DNA from: Toxoplasma gondii ME49 | Lineage: Eukaryota > Apicomplexa > Conoidasida > Eucoccidiorida > Sarcocystidae | Length of the DNA stretch: 64,000 nucleotides | Direction of reading: 5' to 3' | NCBI RefSeq assembly: GCF_000006565.2 | Contig: NC_031474.1 | Coordinates: 248,001-312,000 of the forward strand | In this document: positions 12,801-24,275 of the stretch, in pieces | How positions within the stretch are numbered: the first letter of the stretch is position 1 | How the letters are laid out: each line of letters begins with the position of its first letter | Program-made: the position numbers and the translations under genes | The notes under the pieces: model-generated | What the model was told of the DNA's origin: nothing | The model's input: only the letters and a program-made list of their open reading frames with translations | Databases searched by the model: none

Positions 12801-15800
12801 GCGCGAACTCGAGGAGAGAAAGAAGAAAGCAGAGAGGACGAGAGGAAAAGGAAGGAAACGAGAAGGAGGTGGAGGCTGGGGAAGAGCAAAAAGACAGCGG
12901 GATAGAGGAGACAAGGATATGCCAAGAGGGCTGAGACAGAGAGACCAAAGACGAGACTTGACGGACTCCGAAGAGAGTCACCACTGGGAAGTCGAGGATC
13001 AAGAAAACAGGAAAACGAACGCGAAACGAGGAGAGATGTGCAGCGCTGCGAGGCCGCGGGTGGAGAGAACTGCCCTCCGAACTGCGATGCTTTTTCTTCT
13101 TCAGAAAAGAATGTGGCGGAAGAGGTGATCGACCTCCTTCTCCACTCTGTGCAGTCTCGTCTGAAGGGGACGCGAACCGCCTCCTTCACATCTGTTCACC
13201 AGACAGTCCGCATGGCGATGCGCGACGCCATCGTCAAAATCTTGACTCCGAAAAAGTAGGTTGTTTTCCAAGAATTGAAACTGGCCGAGAGAGCTCAATA
13301 TGATTACATAAATGGACTGTTAACCGCTCTGCAGGCACAGCAGTCTCGACACCTGCAGAGTGGTGGATCTCTAAACCGATCCTTCATGTTGCGTTATCGC
13401 TTGATATCGACTAGGGGCGCCTTCTGCTTGTTCACGGAGTTGTGAAGATGTCTGTGTCTTCCATGCGACGCTTTTGGAGATAACTGAGAGGTGCAGTAGT
13501 CACACAAACTCCTCGAGGTTCATTCGGTGTTCCCTAAGCGTTTTTCGCGACTTCGAGGGAGCAAATACAGAGGCGCTGGGCTTCTCTTGTTTGTCTGAAG
13601 GAGACGGACCTCGCACCGTGTATAGTAGTACCCACAACCAAAATTGGCAAATGCTATGTAGGAGAAGCTGGTCTTCATCATTTCACCACGAAACGAGGAA
13701 TATGGTACAACTCCTGAAGCTTTTCAGGCGGAATGGGTTTCGATGCTTCTTCGACAAATGAAGCGGCTAGATGCGCGAGAGTGAAGTGTGGTGTTGTGCT
13801 GCGGCTTCTGTCCATCTGCGGTTCCCTGGAGTCTTCCCTATTGGGTGGCAGTGTTTTGCGGGGCAGCTAGTGCGTCATATATATAGAAAACTCTTTCTCC
13901 CCTCAGAAGCATCAGTGAACAAAGTTAATCCGTTCATCGTCTTACTATTTCTCCCTGGAATCTCCCGCATTTTTTCTCCTCTTTTTAGGACCGTGGACGT
14001 TCTGCGCTTGGCTCTAGAGGCGAAGGCTGAAGGTCGAGTTTTTTCAATTGTCTTCTTGGGTGTCAACGGAGTTGGAAAATCTACCAATCTGGCCAAGGTC
14101 GCGTACTACCTCAAGCACGTGAGTTTGCCACTCCTTGCATTGCTTTCTATAAACATATATGCATATATATATATATATATATATTTATGTTATAAAAGTG
14201 TAAATGTACATTGGTAGATGATTGCGTGGAGAGGGTAATTTCTGTACAGTTTTACCGTTTTTCTCTGTGGGGCCGAATGTGCCGTGGATCGATGTTGTCG
14301 ACGTATACGCGTTTCACGTAGAGAACTTGTCTGTGTTTTTCACATGTGTTCGTGTATGTCTCTTTATTTGTGGTGTATGCGTTAAACGGTCTGCCTGTCT
14401 TGTATGTCCGTGAGGAGCCCATCTCTGAGAACCTTGAAGGAGTTTGGAGAGCCTTTTTCGTCGTTGGTAGCGACTGTGTATCCTTCCGCAGTACTTCCTT
14501 TGTCACAGCGTTGGAGCTTTGAGTGCACATGGAGTGCTGCGTTTTTTCTCTTCTGCGTCTGGCGGTCTCTTGGTTGTTTAATCATGGGTTTCGAACGTTT
14601 TCTCTTCTCCCAGAAAGGCAATCTCGACGTATTAATCGCCGCATGCGACACCTTCCGTGCTGGAGCTGTGGAGCAGCTGCGGACGCATTCGAGGTGAGGA
14701 GACAGCTGCGGAACCGAGAGTGAAATGGGCGCGCTAGACGCCTTCGAAACTGTTCACTTTGTTTTTCCAGTCCGTCATGTTTCGCGGGCGTTCTGCTCTA
14801 TCACGGGAGAGCAGACAGTTCTTCTCTCAGAGTCGCAGTCAAATGCGCACAGCCCCCTTCCACGCTTTTGTCCAGAACGAGATCCATTCTCTTTCAAGTG
14901 TCGACTCTCTCTCTGTGCAAGAGAGCACCTGGTGCGTAGCTGAGCAGCGACGGTCATCCCGCATTCTTTGTTCTTTTTCTTTCTTTTTTGTTCCCTCCAC
15001 TTCGTCGTTCTCTTCTCTTCTTCGTGTCTCACCACTTCTGCTTCTCGTTGCCTGCTCCAGTCTCTTCTTTCTTCTCCCGCCTCTGCGTCTCCCTGCGTAT
15101 CTGTCTCGCTGCTCGTCTCCCAGCGCCTTTCTCGCGTCTGTCTTCATTGCCTCAGGTGTCTCCAGGTTCCGCTCTTCGAGAGAGGCTACGGAAAAGATGC
15201 CGCGGCGATCGCTCGCGAGGCCCTGGCGACGGCGCGTCAAGAAGGCAGAGATGTTGTCCTCATTGACACTGCCGGGCGCATGCAGGTAGAGAAAAATGCT
15301 TTTTTGAGATTCTTTCCAATCCTTCGCTGCTCTCGTCCCCCGCTGCGTGTGTGTGTGTCTCTCTCTCTCTCTACCGCTACACTTCTACGCACAGGCGTAC
15401 GGTGGACTAGCCAGCAAGTTTGGACTGACTCACGTATCTGAAGCTGTGTTCTAGCGCTGTGATAGTGGAGAAGGGAGGTTCCAAATGGCTATGGTGACAG
15501 TAAAAATCCCCCAGGAATGTGTTTGTAACCATGGTATTTCATAGCCTAGGAGAGCAGTGACTTGCGTGGGCAAGGCCATGTGCTGCCTCTGTGGTGTGAC
15601 GTGGAGTTTTCGTCTCCAGGGAACAAGCATTGAGAGCCTAGTGAAGGTGACCACTACTGTAGATTATGGAACGAAATCAACAGCAAGTGTCAGGATATAA
15701 AAAGGGATCAGGGTCTTCATTGGTTTCTTTCTTCTTTGCATTTCCTCCGATCTCTGTCGTACTGTGTTTCTGTTTGCCCTTCATGGTTTTTCGTGTATGT

Positions 15801-16420
15801 GTCATGCTTCTGTGTCTCTTCGGCATCTTAGGACAACGAGCCTCTCATGCGCTCTCTCGCGAAGCTGGTTGCGATGAACAGTCCCGACATGATTCTGTTT
15901 GTTGGCGAGGCTCTGGTCGGAAACGACGCCGTCGACCAGCTGAAGAAATTCAATCAAGCTCTCGTAGACCTCACTGCTCTCGTAAGTGAACGATCAGAGA
16001 CAGGGTGTCCTCGTTCGTTTTAGCGGTCTGTTTTCTTTCTCTTCACGTTGTGCTTGCTTCTTGCACTCTCTTCGTCCTTCCTGTTTTTCGAGTTTCTTTC
16101 TGTCTCGCCTCGATGTTTGTTCGATTCTCTGCGTCTTCGCTCCAACTTTTCAACGGCGCTTTCGTGATGCTTCTGTCCCCTCGGCAGGGTGGTCGTCCTC
16201 CCCGTACCGTCGACGGCATCATTCTCACCAAGTTCGACACAGTCGACGATAAGGTAGGTTCGGAATCCGTCACATCCCTTCAGGAGAAACAGGACTTTGC
16301 TGATTCTATTCGCGCGGGTCTTCTTCGCGGTGTGGACGATGTGAAACACTCGGGCGAAAAGCCGACAACGGAGAACCGCCTCTATCACAAATGCACGCAC
16401 ATGCATACGTATATATATAT

Positions 16421-16454
<34 letters not shown>

Positions 16455-17266
16455 GTATTGGGTGTTTGTGATGTGTACGCGGATGTATGTGTTTGTGTGC
16501 ATACATGAGTTCATTTTCCTGTGCATCGGAGAGAAAAGTGTGTGTCTGTGTGAGTCATTCGTTTTAGGCAAGAAAGTTGTTCGCGATATGGCTTGCGCAG
16601 GTGCCAGAGTTCTGTCTTCCTGGCGTTGCTGGCGCGCAGGTCTGTTGTGTTGTATCATGTCCTAATGTGAAGAGCCGTAGAAAGGCGTCACGATCTTTTG
16701 CAGGTTCCTCGGCGACATGTTTTCCTCAGATCATGCTTGTGTTTGGCAGGTGGGCGCAGCGTTGTCAATGGTATACATCACGGGTCAGCCTGTCGTCTTT
16801 GTCGGAACGGGCCAGAAGTATCCGAACTTGAAGAAACTGAATGTAAGTTCCACTTTCCATGTTCTGTTGTTTTACAGTTCACAGTGCCCCGTTTCCGACT
16901 CCCCTCAGGGAAGTTCAGTTCACAAAGCACACACCGTAGCGAGTTAGAGGCGGGGGGCATGCACACGGTAAATGTACAGCCCTGTAGAAGAAGCAGAGGA
17001 GGTCGCTGGAGAAACAGGTGAAGCAGTGGCTACATAGTCCAACTGATACGCATGTTCATCTACACTTATGTAGGTTCACGTATAATTTATTGACACATAT
17101 TTATGCAGACGTACATGCATTCAAGGGGCTCGAGTGCGTAGGAGTTGATGCGGAACTTCAGGCGCAGGAGAGGTCCTTTTTCGGTACTGTTTCATTATGT
17201 CGCGTGTGTGTTTCGTTTATGTGTCGCGCGCAGCCGACGATGGTCGTCAAGGCGTTGCTGGACTGA
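9891..17266 (+). CDS. SRPRA: Signal recognition particle receptor subunit alpha
   Basis: SRP-family GTPase that docks ribosome-SRP complexes at the ER membrane. Fifteen exons give 556 aa: 9891-10004, 10164-10341, 10722-10877, 11140-11266, 11617-11687, 11864-11989, 12733-12798, 13105-13255, 13989-14118, 14614-14693, 15156-15285, 15832-15981, 16188-16253, 16750-16842, 17234-17266. All junctions are GT-AG with consistent phase. The N-terminal SRX domain (about 1-97, starting [16 protein letters not shown]) binds SR-beta. Next come a basic KAKKK patch and an acidic linker, then the NG domain: P-loop GVNGVGKST (354-362), DTFRAGA (385-391), DTAGRMQ (437-443), TKFD (507-510) and a GTGQ motif. It is shorter than human SR-alpha (638 aa), mainly in the linker and in a loop after exon 10. 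Function is certain; a few exon edges could shift slightly. Confidence 0.95.
14156..14184. repeat. (TA)n microsatellite in SR-alpha intron 9
   Basis: Near-perfect AT alternation with one GC interruption, just downstream of the exon 9 donor. Confidence 0.9.
16410..16454. repeat. (TA)n followed by (ATAG)n microsatellite, SR-alpha intron 13
   Basis: A short TA run passes directly into about eight ATAG tetranucleotides, inside the intron between exons 13 and 14. Confidence 0.9.
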
Positions 17267-19936
17267 ACTTCGTTGGAAAGTTGAAATGTTTAGTGTGGAT
17301 TTACGGTGAGAGTTTTGGGAGCAAGCCCCGTTCAGAGGCGTGACGAGATTGAAAGGAAACCCACGGCTCCAACATGAGCACACTTCGGACAAGCACAACT
17401 GTCCAAGTGTCGTGTGCGTTTCGTGTATATATGAGTTATGTCAGTTGTCCGGAGACACTCGATGCTTCCGTCCAGGGTGGACCTGATGCCGGCTTCTCGT
17501 ATCCACTTTTTCGTCTGTTTGCCCCCCTAATTTTCTTGTTTTCTACGGCACTTTTTAAATGAGGCGATCCAATGTCGTGCTCGCCTCTTTGTTTTCTTCT
17601 GACCCTCCGCTGAAACTTTGGTGGCACACTGCTCACGGAATGTTAAAAGCGCGTGCAGTGCGTGGTGGCAACCGTATCGTATCTCGTACATCGACCGACA
17701 CAGCAAATATGTGCGACTATGTGCATTTCCTTAGCTTTTCGGATTTCCTTAATGCTAATTAGGGAGTTGTGTGCACACGCGGGTCTTCCGGGTATGCCGC
17801 AGAGGCATTTTTCTATCTATGCGTTGTCCGTGCCCGTAGTCAGTTGTTTCTACGAAACAGTTGAAGAGGGATGTTCGAGACGCTCTCGTAGGTGGGTGGT
17901 CGTATCACACAGGTGCGGCGGGAGCGAGAGAGAGTTCTTCGGAACCGCTTTCTGGGTTTGTCTTTCCCTTCACGTTCTGTTTTTCTCGATCAAAGGCATG
18001 TTAAACATCGCGCCTTTGCGTGTTGTTCTCGTGGGGAAACGAACGAGTGTGTTCTCTCCGAAAACGACGGACACCTGCTTCCACATCTTATGGCTTGCCC
18101 AGAAAAAGAAACCCTGGCACGCAGTTTACGGTTTACACACATTCCCCTTTCGAAACAGCTTCGCTCACGCCTAGACACAGCTCTTGAAGAAACTATGCAG
18201 GCACTTTTTTAGCGAACACAGAAAAATAAATGCGTCCATTCCATCGATTCTACAGCAACGGGATGGTTCCATTTCGGACGGGCTGCGCTTCGTTCGTTGC
18301 TTATGGCCTCCTTTCGCTCTGAAAGAAACAGTCGTCTTCACTGAATTACCGCGGTGAAAGTAGGTGACTGAGTGGAGAAAGACCTGGGTCGCGTCGGGTC
18401 GGGGGCGCTCCACTGGAGAAAGCGTGCACATGCACAGCGTAGGGAATCGTCAAAGGGCGGTAGGTCCGAATATTCGGCAACAGATTCACTCATTGTAGCA
18501 GAACCTCTGCGTGGTCACGGTTGGTGTCGCTCTCCATGTCACAAAAGGCGAATAGTTTTCGTTTGTCGGCCTTCTCAGTGTACCGTGGTTGTGAGAACAG
18601 TGATGCGGCGCAGCATGCTGAAGAACAGAAGGCGATTTGAAATCGACATAAACCGAAGTTATGCTGTCACACACACAGCATTACCAGGTTCATCCTTGCG
18701 GTTGAGCTGCGAACTCGGGGCCGTCTAGACTATAACCCGTCACTAGTATTACAGCTTCACCCTTTCCCTATTTCTACACAGGGCTTCACGGAAGACATCT
18801 ATTTCCACACTGAATAGTGACTGCCAAGTGCCCCGCTACCCCTCATTCGTTATTCTCCTAGATTATGTGTACGCTACATGTTACTTGAGTGGGACGCAAC
18901 TCAACTGTCGCCAGCCGCTACAACACTGCCAGAGGCCGAAGAGCACTTGAACCGACAGAGCAAGAACGTAGAGCCCCTGAGCTGGCGAATGCAAACATGG
19001 ACTCGCCAAAAAGCGCTGTCACATGAAGGCAAGATGATTTAGGATCTCGTAAGCACTTGATCATGTTATTTAGTCGGTATTACTGGCAGTAAAACACGTT
19101 TACTCTTTGACTGAAGATTGAATTTCGCTTGTGTGATAATGTTGTGGAAAGATCATCTACGGGCTTAAATGACCAGCGTGCCAGTAGGAAACTGACAGTC
19201 ATCGATGTTCCACCTCTCATCCACTGCATGTTCCAGTTTACACGAGTACATTGAAAATGCCATCCTTCTAGTCTAGGGGTAGTCGCGGGCTTCGGGAGGC
19301 TGGCCAGAGGCTTTCGGCATCATTCTCGTTGTTTTTTCACTCACACCTTGCGTCTCCAGTTTCAAATGTGGTCTTCCTTTTTGGGCATGCATTTTTTCGA
19401 ATAAAACGATGGTGCTTGCAAACAGCAGCTCTCAGGTCGACTGCACTCGTACTGTGTTCTTTAACATTTGTCGTTCCTCTTCGTGAGACCAACGCATGTC
19501 TCATCTGGTGCGTGGGTGTGTTGAAGTCCCGTTCTAGACCCATTTTCGGTCGGGGCAGTCCTGGCTTTATATTGCATTTTGTTGTGGTCCATTTCGTGAA
19601 CGGCGGCTAGAGCACTCAGCAATTTGTTGTTGATGAGGCTGGTCTTCAAACAGAAAGCTGCCCCACGGTTTTCTTTCATATTAGACTAGTCTCATAGCCC
19701 GGAAATGCCTCAAGTATTTTTCATACCGGTTTTGCTTCATGCATACTTTGCGCAATCCCGCGACTCCTGCTTGCCCGCCAGTGCCCCCACTTGCCAGGAT
19801 GTTGTGCTTCCTCTCCTACCCAATCTGTGGCATGTACGCAGTACACTCCCTGTCTATCATGAGCGGTCGTGGTGGACACAGCTGACATTCCAGTAGGTTG
19901 GTTGGCTGCGTCCTTTAGTGAGAGTCACAGTTGGAG
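17267..19936. other. Intergenic: SR-alpha 3' UTR and upstream region of the next gene
   Basis: No open frame here shows family similarity. The 17653-18174 plus frame starts at GTG and reads through low-quality sequence. The first kilobase is T-rich and probably SR-alpha 3' UTR. I see no tRNA-like cloverleaf and no repeat. Confidence 0.5.
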
Positions 19937-22900
19937 ATGCCCAACCGAAAGACAAGACACTTGAAGAATAACTTTGGGTCTCTCCCCCTGGGTGGAATGT
20001 GGCTGATCCCGCGTGGATCAAAAAGAATGTCGTTGCCTGTCTTCCAACCAGACTCTGCCGTGCGTGTATCTCTCATTCGAGAGCATGATGAGGAACGTAT
20101 GAGGTACACCCTGAGTCCAGGGCAAAAGAATAAACGACTATGGCGCCACAGAGAGTCTCAGCTGCTCTACCGTCTCCTCGTAGCTTTTTTTACCATCTTT
20201 TCTCTGTTCCGTGCATCGCCGTCTGCACAGCGAATTGAAGATGTTTTCGTCATAGCAGTCAGGTTTCTACCCACCCTTGTGTCGGCTTGTGGTCCTCCAG
20301 AATCAGTTGTCAGTGTGGAACATGCCGCTACGGATAACCCTCCTTTCCGGTCGGCGGCAAAGAGAGATCCCCACCCAGACGGCCTGTCCAATACTCCTGT
20401 CGCCTTGACTACTCTGTCAACAGCGCACGAAGCGACGCCGCCATTTGCTGCAGCAAACCGTGGGTCCCCAAACAGCCGTGTCCCACTGCCAGAACAGAGC
20501 ACCCACCGGCAGCAATATCCAACCCCACCTATCTATGCCTTCGCAAAGCAGTGGCTTTTTTCAGTGCCTCAGTCTCTGAGAGAGAAAGTGATGACGCACT
20601 CTGTGACTTCAGCAAAAGGGCGCGTTGTCAGCGAGGGGCAGACCTCATGGGAAAGGGCGGCCTTCCGCCGCCTTGCCACAGAACGCCTCTTGGTGAAAGA
20701 TCACGCCTTATCAAATGCTGGACGCTACCTTACACCTCTTCGAACTCTATTTGAAACGGAGAACGGAACTGGTACTCATGGTCGTTTGCCTCCACAGTCC
20801 GTGGTTGTGCTGGACCGTGCTGGAGGTTCACCTCTAGATATACTTGTCTCGCTCATTGATGAAGCAGACGGGGCATACATTGCGCCTGAGAGTGTAATCG
20901 GGAAGTCACCCACACATACTGAAACAACATTTGAGCGGGCAGGAGGCCAACTGGGCAGCTCCACGTTATTTGGTAGAATCATAACGCGAATTGCACCCCT
21001 TCATGCAATCCCGGATAATGCCGCGTTGTATGTTGATCTTCGCACGTATGCGGCGAGCGCATGCGGTACACAGAATTTAAATGCAGACTTCAAACAACCA
21101 GACAGTCCAAAAGAGGATTTACAGGAGGGAAGCAAGAAGAAAACAGAATTCACCGTCATGGATTTTGACGAATCTCAACAGTCTAGAGATGGCAGCCGCC
21201 CTCCGGAAAGGCACACACTCACCGAGCCAGTACTGCAAATCATCTCTGTTGATTGGCAGGCGTTTTCACAACGGCAGCGACCCGAAGGTCTGCCAGCTGT
21301 GGCAGGTTTTGAAGCAGTGGCGTTAGCTTCTGACTCGCAGCAAGTGACTATCAATGGACGGACGAGTTCAGTGGACAACGCGGAGCCTTCGAGCTCAGAT
21401 GACGGCAAATCCGGGCGGGGAAACTCAATATTCCCCTGCGATCCCAGCAACAATGAATGTCGAAACTCGTTTGTGCCCCTTGAGGCTGAGTCGCTATCCA
21501 AAGGCAGTAAGGTTGAAGCAAATGGTGTCGAATTTCTGCCTCCGAACCCAACAGTCGCGTTGAAGCAGAGGGGGGACCACTCAAGAGGTGGTGGACTGTC
21601 GCCGGAGGTGAGTCATTTCCTTTCGTCGGTCGCCTCGAAATTCGCAAGTGCGGCGCGAGCGGCTGAGCAGGCATCCCAGGCAGCCGTCATCCGCGAAGGG
21701 AATCCTTACCATCCACAGGACGAGTCACACCGTGCGGCAAACAGCGGCGCGAGCAGGAACGCAGGAATTCTGGAAGGTGCCGATATGGAAATGAAGGCTC
21801 CAGAGAAGCACGGAGGAATTGCGTTGATGCGATGCGTGCGCCGTCGAAAAAATGAGTTGCATGGAAGCGTTGTCAATACAGACATGAAAGCGGCAGATGG
21901 TACTGAGAGTTGGTCTATAAGCCCATCCAAAGCGAGTGGAGAAGAGGCACAAGGCTCAGATTTGGTCGAGAAAGATCTGTTTCGCCTCGTTCCCATACGG
22001 CTGGTTCCTGCGGTACCGGGCTGCAAAAGCCAGGTTCAAATAAAATGCCGTGAAGAGGTTGTTAAAGATAGTGAACCAAACGCTACCGTTCCTATCTCAG
22101 AGGGAGGCCTTAGGCCAGAGAGGGTACAAAAGAGTTTAAATCTCTGTGATGTAAATCTTGCATCCAGCAAACCTCTTGAACCTTCTCCCTGTACGGCGAT
22201 CAGCCCGCCGCGACAAGCAGTACTCCGGTGGGCGGCACCGGAAGCAAAAAGGTGGGCAGAGGGAATGTTGTTGGCACACGGAAAACGGTTCAATGCGCGT
22301 CCGTCTGTGCAAGCCACAACTACGTTCAGCCACTCTTCTCATTATGGTGAAAGTCAAACACAGAACGAGGATGGCGAGCGAGATGTAGCCATTCCTGTTT
22401 GGGTCTTGGAAATACCCGTGGACCATATTTTGGATGTTCCAGATCAAGAAGCAGCTCCGGGCTGCGTGCGGGAACAGGACAGTGCTCAGAAAAGAAAACA
22501 CAGTCGATTGCCGGGAAGGGCACTCTCCTCGTGTGGTATCACGAGTGCGTTTTGGCACCCATCGGTACAGAAGCTGATGACGGTGCAACTGCATCTCGAC
22601 AGTCTACGACAGCAGTGCACATTACACGCCAGCAGCTGTTGGGAAAAACAGTCAAAAACCCAAACCAGTTCCACAATTGCAGCGGAAACGGGGCAATCCA
22701 AATACCCGTCGAACGGTGCCAGAGTTGGGGACGGAGACAAAACTCTCGCCTTTGCTGAAATGAACGGTTCGGGCTTTTCTCAGAGAGCGGAGAGAAGGGT
22801 CAGTGGCGTTCCAGAAGCGACCTTGTCTCTTCTCTGGACATCGCCATCCAACAGAGAAACTCGGAAGCGGCTGCCAGCCGAAAAACAAGATTCAGAAGAG

Positions 22901-23119
22901 AATCGTGGAAACAGGGAAAGTGCCTTATACATCATCGGCCAACCCTCGTCAAATGTAGACATGGACGACGAAGAGCAGCTGTGGGTAAAATGTAGCACAC
23001 ATTTGCCCGTTCTTTCGCAGAAAAAAAGCTTGAATGGACCATTGCAAACATCAGCGTGTCACACTCACCCAATTCCTGTTTTCCTGAAAGTCAACATCTC
23101 GGAAAACAGGACTACGTGA
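19937..23119 (+). CDS. Orphan protein, 1060 aa, single exon, one hydrophobic segment
   Basis: An uninterrupted 1061-codon frame with an ATG at 19937; the frame is open for two codons before it. A hydrophobic stretch at about residues 76-91 (LLYRLLVAFFTIFSLF) follows a basic run. It could be a signal anchor, or the h-region of a signal peptide if translation begins at the in-frame Met near residue 57. The rest is polar and mostly disordered in character, rich in Ser, Glu, Gln and Arg, with a short Ala-rich helical patch near residues 570-585. There is no C-terminal membrane segment and no GPI signal. I recognise no domain. It lies between SR-alpha upstream and convergent HisRS downstream. A secreted or membrane-tethered coccidian-specific protein is one reading; a cytosolic scaffold is another. 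Confidence 0.75.
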   Translation: MPNRKTRHLKNNFGSLPLGGMWLIPRGSKRMSLPVFQPDSAVRVSLIREHDEERMRYTLSPGQKNKRLWRHRESQLLYRLLVAFFTIFSLFRASPSAQRIEDVFVIAVRFLPTLVSACGPPESVVSVEHAATDNPPFRSAAKRDPHPDGLSNTPVALTTLSTAHEATPPFAAANRGSPNSRVPLPEQSTHRQQYPTPPIYAFAKQWLFSVPQSLREKVMTHSVTSAKGRVVSEGQTSWERAAFRRLATERLLVKDHALSNAGRYLTPLRTLFETENGTGTHGRLPPQSVVVLDRAGGSPLDILVSLIDEADGAYIAPESVIGKSPTHTETTFERAGGQLGSSTLFGRIITRIAPLHAIPDNAALYVDLRTYAASACGTQNLNADFKQPDSPKEDLQEGSKKKTEFTVMDFDESQQSRDGSRPPERHTLTEPVLQIISVDWQAFSQRQRPEGLPAVAGFEAVALASDSQQVTINGRTSSVDNAEPSSSDDGKSGRGNSIFPCDPSNNECRNSFVPLEAESLSKGSKVEANGVEFLPPNPTVALKQRGDHSRGGGLSPEVSHFLSSVASKFASAARAAEQASQAAVIREGNPYHPQDESHRAANSGASRNAGILEGADMEMKAPEKHGGIALMRCVRRRKNELHGSVVNTDMKAADGTESWSISPSKASGEEAQGSDLVEKDLFRLVPIRLVPAVPGCKSQVQIKCREEVVKDSEPNATVPISEGGLRPERVQKSLNLCDVNLASSKPLEPSPCTAISPPRQAVLRWAAPEAKRWAEGMLLAHGKRFNARPSVQATTTFSHSSHYGESQTQNEDGERDVAIPVWVLEIPVDHILDVPDQEAAPGCVREQDSAQKRKHSRLPGRALSSCGITSAFWHPSVQKLMTVQLHLDSLRQQCTLHASSCWEKQSKTQTSSTIAAETGQSKYPSNGARVGDGDKTLAFAEMNGSGFSQRAERRVSGVPEATLSLLWTSPSNRETRKRLPAEKQDSEENRGNRESALYIIGQPSSNVDMDDEEQLWVKCSTHLPVLSQKKSLNGPLQTSACHTHPIPVFLKVNISENRTT

Positions 23120-24275
23120 GATTGCACAGAATGTTCGTGAGCTTAGATGAACATGCGTGGTCTAACAAATGGTTCTCTGCACTACCCGCGTGAGGACACT
23201 GCGTACATAGTAATCAGCGAAACGTGAGTCAGTTGTAGTATTGACGTGGATTACGGTAGATCGTGCGTTTTCACGAAATGTGCAATTTCCCAAAGTTTGA
23301 GTCCGGTCTCTTTCTGTTATTCCGTTGATCCGACGATCGTACAACTCAAGAGCTTTCCGTTTCTGGGGATCGATAAGAGGAATTGGTGACTAGAGAGATG
23401 AGACGAACTTGCCCCCAATCGAATGTAAACAGTGTTCGGCTGTTGACGCAAGCTCTAGAGATGACCTCTTTGACGAATACCCAAAATCTGCGCCTCTGGT
23501 TCGAACAGACTAGGATTGGGAAGCGGCGTGAAGTGCGACCAGAGCATAAGCATCTAAATGTGCACGAATCGATTTCAGATGGTGCTGATGGATACAAATG
23601 CTCTAACTCTAAAACTTTTGTCTTCGAGTTCATTCATCGTTTGTCCTCGGCCACGCTACATTCACAAATCAGAATCGTTGTGTGGCAAAGAAAAAAGCAA
23701 CGTTTTCTGAGGGTCGGTTCCGAGATAACCTGCTAGTTTACTGGTCAGCAAAAGTTACGAAGAGAGCAGACATTATGTCGCCGGCTGTCTTCAGGAGGAA
23801 TCGCTACATCCTGGCGCATACAGATGACCGGCTATAGTCTCGCGACGATCTTCGCCTTCCTTGTGTGGCGCCTACGGTCTTGAGCTACAATGGGTAACGC
23901 GTAGAGGCTTTCGAACGTGCAACAAATGAAAACTGGGTAACCGCCCCACTGTTTTCCGGCGGCGAAAGCCTGCCCTTCTATCTGCAAGGTATAAAGTCTG
24001 CGTCGATCTGTCCAATGCGGCAGCATCCGTCACCGAAAACACATTCTCTTTAATCCACCAGTTTTAGTGCTGGGATGAGAATGACGCCGGACAACGAACA
24101 TTTCCTCCGTCCACTCCTTTCTCATTCAAACGACACTTCATGCTTCACAAGGCAAATGCCATTTAGGTGCCAGAGCATAGAGAGACAGTCTTCGATCCGT
24201 GGGTGTAGACAGAAGCAAAACGTTGGCCACTGGGGTAATTTGCCCCCAAAACTCCACATCCGTAGATCTGTGGAT
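23120..24275. other. Convergent intergenic region, 3' UTRs
   Basis: Lies between the stop at 23119 (plus) and the HisRS stop at 24276 (minus), so it should hold two 3' UTRs. No gene, repeat or structured RNA is evident. Confidence 0.5.

Noticed and set aside
13474..13761. 95-codon plus frame within SR-alpha intron 8
   Set aside because: The flanking exons join in phase without it and it has no SR-alpha similarity.
17653..18174. 173-codon plus frame downstream of SR-alpha
   Set aside because: Non-ATG start and no recognisable content; probably 3' UTR.
23832..24026. Possible tRNA or other RNA gene in spacers
   Set aside because: I looked for paired A- and B-box-like motifs with a cloverleaf in the intergenic regions and found none I could support.
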